Of a stretch of DNA of 5,020 nt, positions 1-5,020 are shown piece by piece (the stretch's first letter is position 1; each line of letters starts with the position of its first letter). Origin of the DNA: Bacteroidota bacterium. Lineage in GTDB: Bacteria > Bacteroidota > Bacteroidia > Bacteroidales > UBA1402. The stretch lies in NCBI GenBank assembly GCA_030706285.1, contig JAUZOU010000244.1, forward strand, positions 1-5,020. Direction: 5' to 3'. Position numbers and translations under genes: made by a program. The notes beneath the pieces are model-generated. The model did not search any database. It was not told the DNA's origin and saw only the letters and a list, made by a program, of their open reading frames with translations.

Positions 1-765
1 AAATATGCGTTTGCCCGCTCCGTGAACAGTATCGCCGTCCAGGTAGCCAGAGAGATCGGCATCGGCAACATCATCCGGACTGCTCATGCCATGGGTATCA
101 GATCCTATCTGTCCGAAACGCCTTCGATCAGTCTCGGATCATCTGATGTTTCCTTGCTGGAACTGGTCAATAGTTACTGTACCGTCATCAATGAGGGTTA
201 CAGACAAGAACCAGTCCTGGTAACCAAGATTGTGGACAGCAACGGAAAGGTCATTTATGAACATGAACCCCGGATGAAAAAGGCTATTCCTTATGAAACA
301 GCCTACCTGATGACTCAGATGTTGCTTGGAGGCATGACGGAACCCGGGGCAACGACTCAAAATCTATGGTCGTACGACTTGTTCAGATACAATACCGATT
401 TCGGGGGAAAGACTGGAACGTCTTCCAACCACTCAGATGCCTGGTTCGTAGGTGTGACGCCGAACCTGGTCGGCGGTTCCTGGGTTGGCGGTGAATACCG
501 GTGCATTCACTTCCGGACCGGTAGTTTGGGCGAAGGTAGCCGTACAGCCTTACCTGTATTCGGTTACTTTATGGAAAGAGTTTTAAAGGATAAAAGCTTA
601 TCGAAATACCGGGCGAAGTTTCCCGGACCGAAAACCGAAATATTAAGACCGTATAAATGCCAGACACCATACCCGAAGGTGGTCAGGGATTCCACACAGG
701 TGAATGCCGACAGTACGGGAGGATCAAGTGGCACTGCCACGACAGCCACGACAGTACTTGAATAA
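1..765 (+). CDS. mrcA: Penicillin-binding protein 1A, C-terminal transpeptidase part (5' end outside window)
   Basis: The reading frame is open from base 1, so the gene begins left of the window; the visible 254 residues are the end of a class A penicillin-binding protein. These membrane-anchored enzymes polymerise and cross-link peptidoglycan in the periplasm. Two of the three transpeptidase motifs are visible: SxN as S-V-N (bases 19-27) and KTGTS (409-423), followed by the typical SDAWFVG and VGG stretches. The catalytic SxxK serine and the glycosyltransferase domain must lie upstream. A GTG at 22 is the valine of the SVN motif, not a start. After the catalytic fold, from about visible residue 200, comes a Pro/Lys segment and a Ser/Thr/Gly/Ala-rich tail ending in VLE, probably flexible. 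The gene converges on the hydrolase at 853. The class A assignment rests on resemblance to Bacteroidota PBP1A; without the N-terminal half another high-molecular-mass PBP is possible. Confidence 0.9.
   Translation, partial: KYAFARSVNSIAVQVAREIGIGNIIRTAHAMGIRSYLSETPSISLGSSDVSLLELVNSYCTVINEGYRQEPVLVTKIVDSNGKVIYEHEPRMKKAIPYETAYLMTQMLLGGMTEPGATTQNLWSYDLFRYNTDFGGKTGTSSNHSDAWFVGVTPNLVGGSWVGGEYRCIHFRTGSLGEGSRTALPVFGYFMERVLKDKSLSKYRAKFPGPKTEILRPYKCQTPYPKVVRDSTQVNADSTGGSSGTATTATTVLE
736..753 (+). repeat. Tandem duplication of a 9-bp unit in the PBP tail
   Basis: The unit GCCACGACA occurs twice back to back, in frame, giving Ala-Thr-Thr twice in the low-complexity C-terminal tail of the penicillin-binding protein. 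The copies are identical, which fits a short slippage duplication. It lies well outside the catalytic fold, so a change in copy number should be tolerated. Confidence 0.7.
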
Positions 766-781
766 TGATTCCAACTTACAT

Positions 782-827
782 TATCGGGCAACAGCGTTTC
801 ACCTAGGTGTTTCTCTGCTGCCCGATA
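782..827 (-). terminator. Strong hairpin between convergent genes, probable transcription end
   Basis: Two 13-base arms (782-794 and 815-827) are complementary apart from one position, with a 20-base centre that itself contains the palindrome CACCTAGGTG (800-809). Read as RNA from the minus strand, the odd position is a G-U pair, so the stem is fully paired; read from the plus strand it is an A-C mismatch. The structure therefore favours the transcript of the hydrolase, whose stop codon is 26 bases away on that strand, though it may also stop plus-strand transcripts from the PBP gene. No clear U-run follows on either strand, so it is not a textbook intrinsic terminator. It could instead stabilise the mRNA 3' end. 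Confidence 0.5.
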
Positions 828-838
828 CCGTATCTGGC
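820..838. other. Second, overlapping inverted repeat in the convergent spacer
   Basis: GCCCGAT (820-826) and ATCTGGC (832-838) pair with one mismatch around a five-base loop; the core GATAC-C-GTATC (824-834) is symmetric. Its left arm is shared with the right arm of the larger hairpin at 782-827, so the two structures cannot form together. It is weaker than the larger hairpin and may be chance. Confidence 0.3.
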
Positions 839-852
839 AAGATCAGTTCCGC

Positions 853-2352
853 TCATTTTACAGTCATCCGGATCCAGTTTGAAATGTCGTTCAGTACCTG
901 AGGAGAAATTGTTTCCTGAATGATCCCGTATTCAGCGGGTAATCCGGTTTTACACGTTTGAAACAAATGATTCAGATTCGGATATTCCCTGATGGTTACC
1001 CGGTCATTTCCACCATCCTGCAAGGCCCGTTTGATAGCAGTCAGGTTTTCTACTGCCGACACCTGAAGGTCTTTGGATCCGTTCAGCACCAGCACAGGAC
1101 AATGTACTTTTTTTAAGACAGGAGCCGGATCATACTTCAGAAAATTGAGCATCCATGGCGTAGTATATGCCTTAAGTACTTCTTCAGCCGTGACTTCATC
1201 CGGCTTCCCTGCCGGCTTCTGACTGATAGGTGTTTTGGCCAATTCTTCCATCAGAAACGCTTTTGCCTGGGCTTTTATGGAAGTCTCCTCCTTCCCGGAA
1301 AGAAGGATGTCAAAAAGTGTCGTATTTGTAGCCAATGTCTTTTCCAGCTGCTCATCTGTCATATTCATAGCCTTCCCTATAAGCTGTTGCTGAATCAGCA
1401 GTATGTTATGCCCTGGAAGACCTGGCCCGGCCAGTAATACGATGAAGTCTATGCCTTTCCGTGTTGAAGCAACCATCGGAGCAATCAAGCCGCCTTCACT
1501 GTGTCCGGCCAGTCCGATATGCTTCCGGTTTATCTCTTTCCGGCCCTTCAAATAATTGACAGCAGCATTGACATCACCGGCGAAATCTTGTGTCGTTGCC
1601 GTTGAAAAATCCCCGGTCGAACTGCCAGTTCCTCTGTCGTCCACTCTCAGAGCAGCAATGCCGTTGCGTGCCAGAAAATCGGATATGACTAAAAACGGTT
1701 TGTGTCCAAACAGTTCTTCATTCCTGTTTTGCGGGCCGCTACCGGAAATCAAAACCACGACCGGATAGGGTCCTTTTTCACTTGGAAGTGTCAACGTACC
1801 GGCCAATGTGATACCGGCTTCGCGGTTAGGAAAAGTAACGTCTTCCACTTTGTATGGCAAAGGTTCTTTGGGCTCTTGAGGCCTGGATACATTTACTTCA
1901 CCGGCGGTATCACGTGTCAGCACCAACGGTATTTGAGTGCTTCCTTGTTTAAAAAGGCCGGTCAACTCACCGTCTTTAGTGAAAGTGCCTTCATAAATGA
2001 CAGACAACTTGTTTATGGTAACTTTCAGTACACTGCCATCAAAGTGGACGGCATCAACCGGAATACCATAGGCTCCCTGATCAGGGCTGTCCATAGTAGC
2101 GGCATAACCTGAATCGACTTGGCTGACAGTCAAACCGACCCTCAGGGATAGCGCCTGATTGACAGCTAACTTGCCCTTCCATTTTCCTGCCAGCTGCTGA
2201 GCCGATAAAGGCAGACAGGCCAGCAATAGTATCATGACAAGCCATTGCCGTTCGAACCCGGCCAAAGACCGGAAACAGGTCATCACGTTTGTAAACCTAT
2301 GGTTGAATCGATGTTGATACAACCGCTGTCTGACACTACTGGGTCGATTCAT
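853..2352 (-). CDS. Exported alpha/beta hydrolase with N-terminal beta-rich domain
   Basis: This is a serine hydrolase of the alpha/beta fold, probably an esterase or peptidase-like enzyme in the periplasm; the substrate cannot be told. Numbering from the longest start, the nucleophile elbow is G-H-S-E-G-G with Ser285, the acid is Asp428 (NGSKD) and the base His462 (NLNHLF); ISGSGPQNRNE near 203 is the oxyanion-hole region. Residues about 52-147 form a separate beta-rich domain (GKWKGKL to LVLTR), an arrangement like that of Thermotoga EstD-type esterases. A signal peptide is clear at residues 36-51 (hydrophobic LVMILLLACLPLSA, then AQQ), but the longest start puts 35 mostly polar, arginine-rich residues before it. 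Starting at Met24 (2283) gives a normal signal peptide and a 476-residue precursor, which I think more likely. Cys46 after LLA is a poor lipobox. It lies 23 bp downstream of xerD with no promoter motif between, so co-transcription is likely. Confidence 0.88.
   Translation of the reverse strand: MNRPSSVRQRLYQHRFNHRFTNVMTCFRSLAGFERQWLVMILLLACLPLSAQQLAGKWKGKLAVNQALSLRVGLTVSQVDSGYAATMDSPDQGAYGIPVDAVHFDGSVLKVTINKLSVIYEGTFTKDGELTGLFKQGSTQIPLVLTRDTAGEVNVSRPQEPKEPLPYKVEDVTFPNREAGITLAGTLTLPSEKGPYPVVVLISGSGPQNRNEELFGHKPFLVISDFLARNGIAALRVDDRGTGSSTGDFSTATTQDFAGDVNAAVNYLKGRKEINRKHIGLAGHSEGGLIAPMVASTRKGIDFIVLLAGPGLPGHNILLIQQQLIGKAMNMTDEQLEKTLATNTTLFDILLSGKEETSIKAQAKAFLMEELAKTPISQKPAGKPDEVTAEEVLKAYTTPWMLNFLKYDPAPVLKKVHCPVLVLNGSKDLQVSAVENLTAIKRALQDGGNDRVTIREYPNLNHLFQTCKTGLPAEYGIIQETISPQVLNDISNWIRMTVK
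2301..2324. repeat. Imperfect inverted repeat near the hydrolase start
   Basis: GGTTGAATC (2301-2309) and GATACAACC (2316-2324) are inverted copies with one mismatch around a six-base centre. It lies in the stretch that is coding only if the hydrolase starts at 2352; if translation starts at 2283 it sits in the 5' leader, 18 bases before the start codon, and could act as an operator or leader hairpin. Next to it, at 2292-2299, the minus strand reads TAGGTTTA, one base off the Bacteroides -7 element, with a TTG 20 bases upstream inside the repeat. All of this is suggestive only. Confidence 0.35.
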
Positions 2353-2375
2353 GGTAGTCTATTTATAGTTAATAC

Positions 2376-3278
2376 TTACGTAGTTGATTCCCGCCGTTGA
2401 TTTCTAGGATGAAATGAAAGAATTTGCTCCCGGAGAAATGTCTTATCCATATGGGTATAAATTTCTGTTGTCTGGATGCTTTCATGGCCCAACATTTGCT
2501 GAATAGCCCTCAGATTGGCTCCACCTTCAAGCATATGCGTGGCAAACGAATGTCTGAACGTATGCGGGCTGATGGTCCGGTTGATACCAGCCATACCTGC
2601 CTGAAACTGTACAATCCTGAAGATCATGGACCGGGTCAGCGCCGCTCCGTTCCGGTTCAGAAAAACATAATCCTCGTTACCTTTTTTGATATCAAGTTCC
2701 CTGCGATCTTCAAGCCACAGATTGATTTCATGAATGGCCCGTTGAGAAATCGGAATCAGGCGCTGTTTGTTTCCTTTACCTTCCACCATCACATATTCTT
2801 CATTAAAATAGCAATGGGACAGTTTGAGACTCACCAGTTCTGAAACCCGAAGGCCACAACTATATAACGTTTCAAGCATGGCTTTGTTACGTTGGCCTTC
2901 TTTTTTTGACAGGTCGATGCCTTCGATGATGGCATCGATTTCCTGAAGGCTCAGCACTTCGGGCAAATGTCTTCCCAATCTCGGGGCATCGATGCGTTCG
3001 GTCGGATCAATCTCGATGGTATGTTCAAGCAGCAGAAACCTGTAAAACGATTTGATCCCTGAAAGCATTCTGGCTTGAGATCTGGCCTGAATGCCCAGAT
3101 CACGAAGCTGGGCAAAAAAATGTTCCAGATCCGAAGCTTTCAATTCTGACAGATCCTGTCCCGTATAATCCATCAGCTTTTGCAAATCACTCAGATAAGA
3201 AGAAACCGTGTTGTCGGACAATGATTTCTCCAACTTTAGAAAGGCTGTATATTTTTTGAACCAACCGATTGGCATCAT
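2376..3278 (-). CDS. xerD: Tyrosine recombinase XerD
   Basis: XerD is a site-specific tyrosine recombinase that, normally with XerC and FtsK, resolves chromosome dimers at dif. The 300-residue length is the usual one. Residues about 5-90 are the helical core-binding domain and about 105-290 the catalytic domain. All catalytic residues are visible: Arg144 (CGLRVSEL), Lys168 (EGKGNKQR), His239 and Arg242 (SPHTFRHSFATHML), His265 (LGHESIQTTEIY) and the nucleophile Tyr274. Spacing agrees with E. coli XerD. Two ATG codons are adjacent (3276-3278 and 3273-3275); either could be used, and no strong Shine-Dalgarno sequence decides. It reads away from aroQ and is followed after 23 bp by the hydrolase. 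The housekeeping neighbours and full Xer length argue against a phage or transposon integrase. XerC versus XerD is hard to settle from one protein, but the sequence reads as XerD. Confidence 0.95.
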   Translation of the reverse strand: MMPIGWFKKYTAFLKLEKSLSDNTVSSYLSDLQKLMDYTGQDLSELKASDLEHFFAQLRDLGIQARSQARMLSGIKSFYRFLLLEHTIEIDPTERIDAPRLGRHLPEVLSLQEIDAIIEGIDLSKKEGQRNKAMLETLYSCGLRVSELVSLKLSHCYFNEEYVMVEGKGNKQRLIPISQRAIHEINLWLEDRRELDIKKGNEDYVFLNRNGAALTRSMIFRIVQFQAGMAGINRTISPHTFRHSFATHMLEGGANLRAIQQMLGHESIQTTEIYTHMDKTFLREQILSFHPRNQRRESTT

Positions 3279-3306
3279 TGTTCTTCACTGAATTTTTGAA
3301 AAAAAG

Positions 3307-3378
3307 CGTTACCTTTGTCATCATTTGCGTTATTGTCTTTTCGTGAATAAGGATGAAAGACCAGGCATAAAGGTAACG
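3307..3378. repeat. Widely spaced inverted repeat in the xerD-aroQ divergent spacer
   Basis: CGTTACCTTT (3307-3316) recurs as its exact reverse complement AAAGGTAACG (3369-3378), 52 bases apart. The left arm includes most of the plus-strand -7-like element; the right arm gives a minus-strand TACCTTTA, one base off that element. The right arm also lies within a near-palindrome, GGTAACGTTGCC (3372-3383). It could be a pair of operator half-sites, a trace of symmetric promoters, or a hairpin in the xerD leader RNA, which would contain both arms. Confidence 0.45.
3310..3317 (+). promoter_or_regulatory. Bacteroides-type -7 element for aroQ-pyk
   Basis: TACCTTTG matches the Bacteroidota -7 consensus TAnnTTTG exactly, in the typical context GTTACCTTTGTC. 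The -33 element is weak: CTG at 3288-3290, 19 bases upstream, is the best-placed candidate. Transcription would begin near 3322-3325, leaving a leader of roughly 90 bases before the aroQ start at 3417. No better match on this strand lies closer to the gene. Confidence 0.6.
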
Positions 3379-3391
3379 TTGCCTATTTCCG

Positions 3392-3399
3392 CAAAAATA
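3392..3399 (-). promoter_or_regulatory. Bacteroides-type -7 element for xerD-hydrolase
   Basis: On the minus strand this reads TATTTTTG, an exact match to TAnnTTTG. A TTTG (+ strand 3422-3425) lies 22 bases upstream, slightly more than the usual 19-21, so it would fall within the first codons of aroQ. Transcription would begin near 3386 and run through the aroQ leader region to xerD at 3278, a leader of about 105 bases. A weaker alternative is TACCTTTA at 3368-3375. Confidence 0.5.
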
Positions 3400-3416
3400 C
3401 AAAAAAAGAGCTCACT

Positions 3417-3848
3417 ATGATCAAAATCGCCATCATCAACGGGCCTAATCTCAACCTGCTCGGGAAACGGGAGCCAACCATCTATGGCAATCAATCCTTC
3501 GAAGCCTATTTCGAAACGATCAAAGCAGATTACCCTCAGGTGAAATTCGACTATTTTCAGTCAAATCATGAAGGATCTCTGATAGACAAGATCCAGGAAA
3601 TCGGATTCGATTTTGATGGCATCGTCCTGAATGCCGGCGGTTATACACATACCTCCATCGCATTGGCCGATTGTATCCGCGCCGTCACGACACCGGTCAT
3701 CGAGGTCCATATCTCGGATATCCGGAAACGTGAAGATTTCAGACACGTCTCCATGATTGAGTCTGCTTGCAAAGCTACGTTTGCGGGATTCGGCATGGAA
3801 TCTTACCGGAAAGGGATCGAAGCTATTCTGGCTTTACAGACTGCCTGA
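3417..3848 (+). CDS. aroQ: Type II 3-dehydroquinate dehydratase
   Basis: This cytoplasmic enzyme converts 3-dehydroquinate to 3-dehydroshikimate, the third step of the shikimate pathway to aromatic amino acids. Type II enzymes are small dodecameric proteins; 143 residues is the usual size. The family signatures are all present: INGPNLNLLGKREP with Asn11 and Arg18, the catalytic Tyr23 (TIYG), Glu52 (SNHEG), Asn72 (LNAGGYTHTS), the catalytic His98 (VIEVHISDI) and Arg105/Arg109 after it. The ATG at 3417 is supported by the conserved beta strand beginning directly at MIKIAIINGPN; a weak AAAGAG lies about 7 bases before it. It reads divergently from xerD and is followed after 79 bp by pyk on the same strand, probably one transcript. 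Confidence 0.97.
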   Translation: MIKIAIINGPNLNLLGKREPTIYGNQSFEAYFETIKADYPQVKFDYFQSNHEGSLIDKIQEIGFDFDGIVLNAGGYTHTSIALADCIRAVTTPVIEVHISDIRKREDFRHVSMIESACKATFAGFGMESYRKGIEAILALQTA

Positions 3849-3927
3849 ACGTAGACCATCGTTGTTGCGGCGTCAGGACAATACAGCTTAACCAAGCATT
3901 TATTCATCGCTCATATATTCTCACACT
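3849..3927 (+). other. Spacer between aroQ and pyk without clear signals
   Basis: I see no TAnnTTTG element and no strong hairpin here, which supports read-through from aroQ into pyk. The only structure is GCTT-AACC-AAGC (3886-3897), a four-base-pair stem followed by ATTTATT, too weak to call a terminator. No Shine-Dalgarno sequence precedes the pyk start; the bases just upstream are A/T- and C-rich. Confidence 0.5.
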
Positions 3928-5020
3928 ATGTCAAAACATACCAAAATAGTCGCTACCATTTCAGATAAACGTTGTGACGTTGAATTTCTTCAGGCATTGT
4001 TTGATGCGGGAATGAACGTCGTCCGCATGAATTCGGCCCATCTGAATGAGGAAGGCTTCCGGAAAATCATAACAAATGTCCGTACTGTTTCCTCAGAAAT
4101 TGCCATTCTAATGGATACGAAAGGCCCTGAAATCAGGACAACAATCAATCAGGACGACAAGGAAATTATGGTCAAGACCGGCGAACTGATCCATTTTGCC
4201 GGAGACCCGTCTAAAACGACCACCGCTGAATGCATCAACTGTACTTATTCAAATCTGGTAAAAGATATTAACCCAGGGATAGACTTGTTGATTGATGATG
4301 GCGAAATCGACCTGAAAGTTATCGACAAAACGGCCGACTATCTAATCTGTGAAGCGCAAAACGACGGGTTGATTGGTAGCCGCAAAAGCATCAACATCCC
4401 TGGTGTCCGCATCAATCTGCCTTCTCTGACGGAAAAAGATAAAAAGAACATCCTACTGGCCATCGACTATCAGGTAGACTTCATTGCCCATTCTTTTGTC
4501 AGAAGTAAACAGGATGTGCTGGCCATTCAGGAGATACTGGACGACAACGTCAGTCCGATCAAGATCATCGCCAAGATTGAAAACCAGGAAGGTGTCGACA
4601 ACATCGACGAAATTCTGGAAGTAGCCTATGGCGTGATGGTCGCGCGTGGCGATCTGGGCATCGAAGTGCCACAGGAAAAAATTCCCGGTATACAGCGCAT
4701 GCTCATTAGAAAATGTGTACAGGCAAAGAAACCGGTCATCGTTGCGACCCAAATGTTACATACAATGATTGAGCATCCCCGGCCCACACGTGCCGAAGTA
4801 ACCGACGTGGCCAATGCCATTTATTACCGGACTGATGCCCTGATGCTCAGCGGAGAAACCGCCTATGGCAAGTACCCTGTCGAAGCCGTACAAACCATGG
4901 CCAAGATTGCAGAAGAAGCCGAAAAGACAAAAAATGCCGAAAACGACATCAACATTCCGTTTAATGAAGAAACCATGGATGCCACATCGTTTCTGGCTCA
5001 GCAATCGGTCAATGCGTCTG
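3928..5020 (+). CDS. pyk: Pyruvate kinase (3' end outside window)
   Basis: Pyruvate kinase transfers phosphate from phosphoenolpyruvate to ADP, giving pyruvate and ATP, in the cytoplasm. The frame is open from ATG 3928 to the right edge, showing 364 residues of an enzyme usually near 470-490, so the regulatory C-terminal domain is mostly missing. Visible are the first barrel strand (TKIVATIS), GMNVVRMNSAH with Arg33, DTKGPEIR (Asp63, Thr64, Glu68), the B domain at about 70-160, AKIEN with catalytic Lys216 and metal ligand Glu218, ARGDLG with Asp242, ATQML with Thr274, RPTRAE and LMLSGET. One oddity: the usual R-x-N-F-S-H-G is R-M-N-S-A-H-L, so the serine that helps bind K+ in the rabbit enzyme is Ala37. 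I recall RMNTAH in other Bacteroidota enzymes, so this is probably a lineage trait. The start fits because homology begins within five residues. Confidence 0.97.
   Translation, partial: MSKHTKIVATISDKRCDVEFLQALFDAGMNVVRMNSAHLNEEGFRKIITNVRTVSSEIAILMDTKGPEIRTTINQDDKEIMVKTGELIHFAGDPSKTTTAECINCTYSNLVKDINPGIDLLIDDGEIDLKVIDKTADYLICEAQNDGLIGSRKSINIPGVRINLPSLTEKDKKNILLAIDYQVDFIAHSFVRSKQDVLAIQEILDDNVSPIKIIAKIENQEGVDNIDEILEVAYGVMVARGDLGIEVPQEKIPGIQRMLIRKCVQAKKPVIVATQMLHTMIEHPRPTRAEVTDVANAIYYRTDALMLSGETAYGKYPVEAVQTMAKIAEEAEKTKNAENDINIPFNEETMDATSFLAQQSVNAS

Noticed and set aside
1702..2112. Open frame of 136 codons on the plus strand
   Set aside because: It lies wholly antisense to the hydrolase, whose fold and signal peptide are clear, and its translation shows no recognisable domain.
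2353..2385. AT-rich xerD-hydrolase junction as a possible dif site
   Set aside because: It shows only loose similarity to Xer arm sequences and no convincing pair of inverted arms around a six-base centre.
2424..2843. Open frame of 139 codons on the plus strand
   Set aside because: It is antisense to the xerD catalytic domain, which has every active-site residue; the translation resembles no family I know.
2376..3278. Tyrosine recombinase as the integrase of a mobile element
   Set aside because: The protein has housekeeping XerD length and motifs, sits among core genes, and no attachment-site repeats, tRNA or cargo genes are visible.
3187..3402. Minus-strand frame of 71 codons overlapping the xerD start and the spacer
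   Set aside because: It overlaps the xerD N-terminus in another frame and would start inside the promoter region; no domain is recognisable.
3318..3416. Possible riboswitch or leader peptide before aroQ
   Set aside because: The predicted leader is short, and I see no conserved riboswitch core, no aromatic-rich small reading frame and no terminator/antiterminator pair.
4453..5004. Minus-strand open frames opposite pyruvate kinase
   Set aside because: They are shadows of the strongly conserved pyk coding sequence and show no protein features of their own.

Overview
The window looks like an ordinary chromosomal housekeeping region from a member of the Bacteroidota, most likely order Bacteroidales. 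Three things point there: promoter-like sequences of the Bacteroides type (TAnnTTTG), start codons without clear Shine-Dalgarno sequences, and proteins whose style matches that group (class A penicillin-binding protein tail, pyruvate kinase with an RMNSAH motif, XerD next to AroQ and Pyk). Base composition and codon use look even across the window, and I see no sign of recent transfer.

Layout. Positions 1-765 (+) are the C-terminal part of a class A penicillin-binding protein (PBP1A type), cut off by the left edge. A convergent spacer (766-852) holds a strong hairpin that probably ends transcription from one or both sides. Positions 853-2352 (-) encode an exported alpha/beta hydrolase with an N-terminal beta-rich domain; its true start is probably internal, at 2283. 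Just upstream of it on the same strand is xerD (2376-3278, -), and the two are probably co-transcribed. A 138-bp divergent spacer (3279-3416) carries promoter-like elements for both directions, arranged so that the two predicted mRNAs would overlap at their 5' ends. To the right are aroQ (3417-3848, +) and pyk (3928 to beyond the right edge, +), probably one operon.

Functions. The genes serve separate core tasks: peptidoglycan cross-linking (PBP1A), hydrolysis of an unknown ester or amide in the periplasm (hydrolase), chromosome dimer resolution (XerD), the third step of the shikimate pathway (AroQ) and the last step of glycolysis (Pyk). AroQ and Pyk share a loose metabolic link, since phosphoenolpyruvate is both a shikimate pathway precursor and the pyruvate kinase substrate.

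I found no mobile element, CRISPR array, RNA gene or clearly new system. The points most worth a second look are the face-to-face promoters between xerD and aroQ, the strand-asymmetric hairpin at 782-827, the doubtful hydrolase start with an inverted repeat in the disputed region, and the altered cation-site motif in pyruvate kinase.
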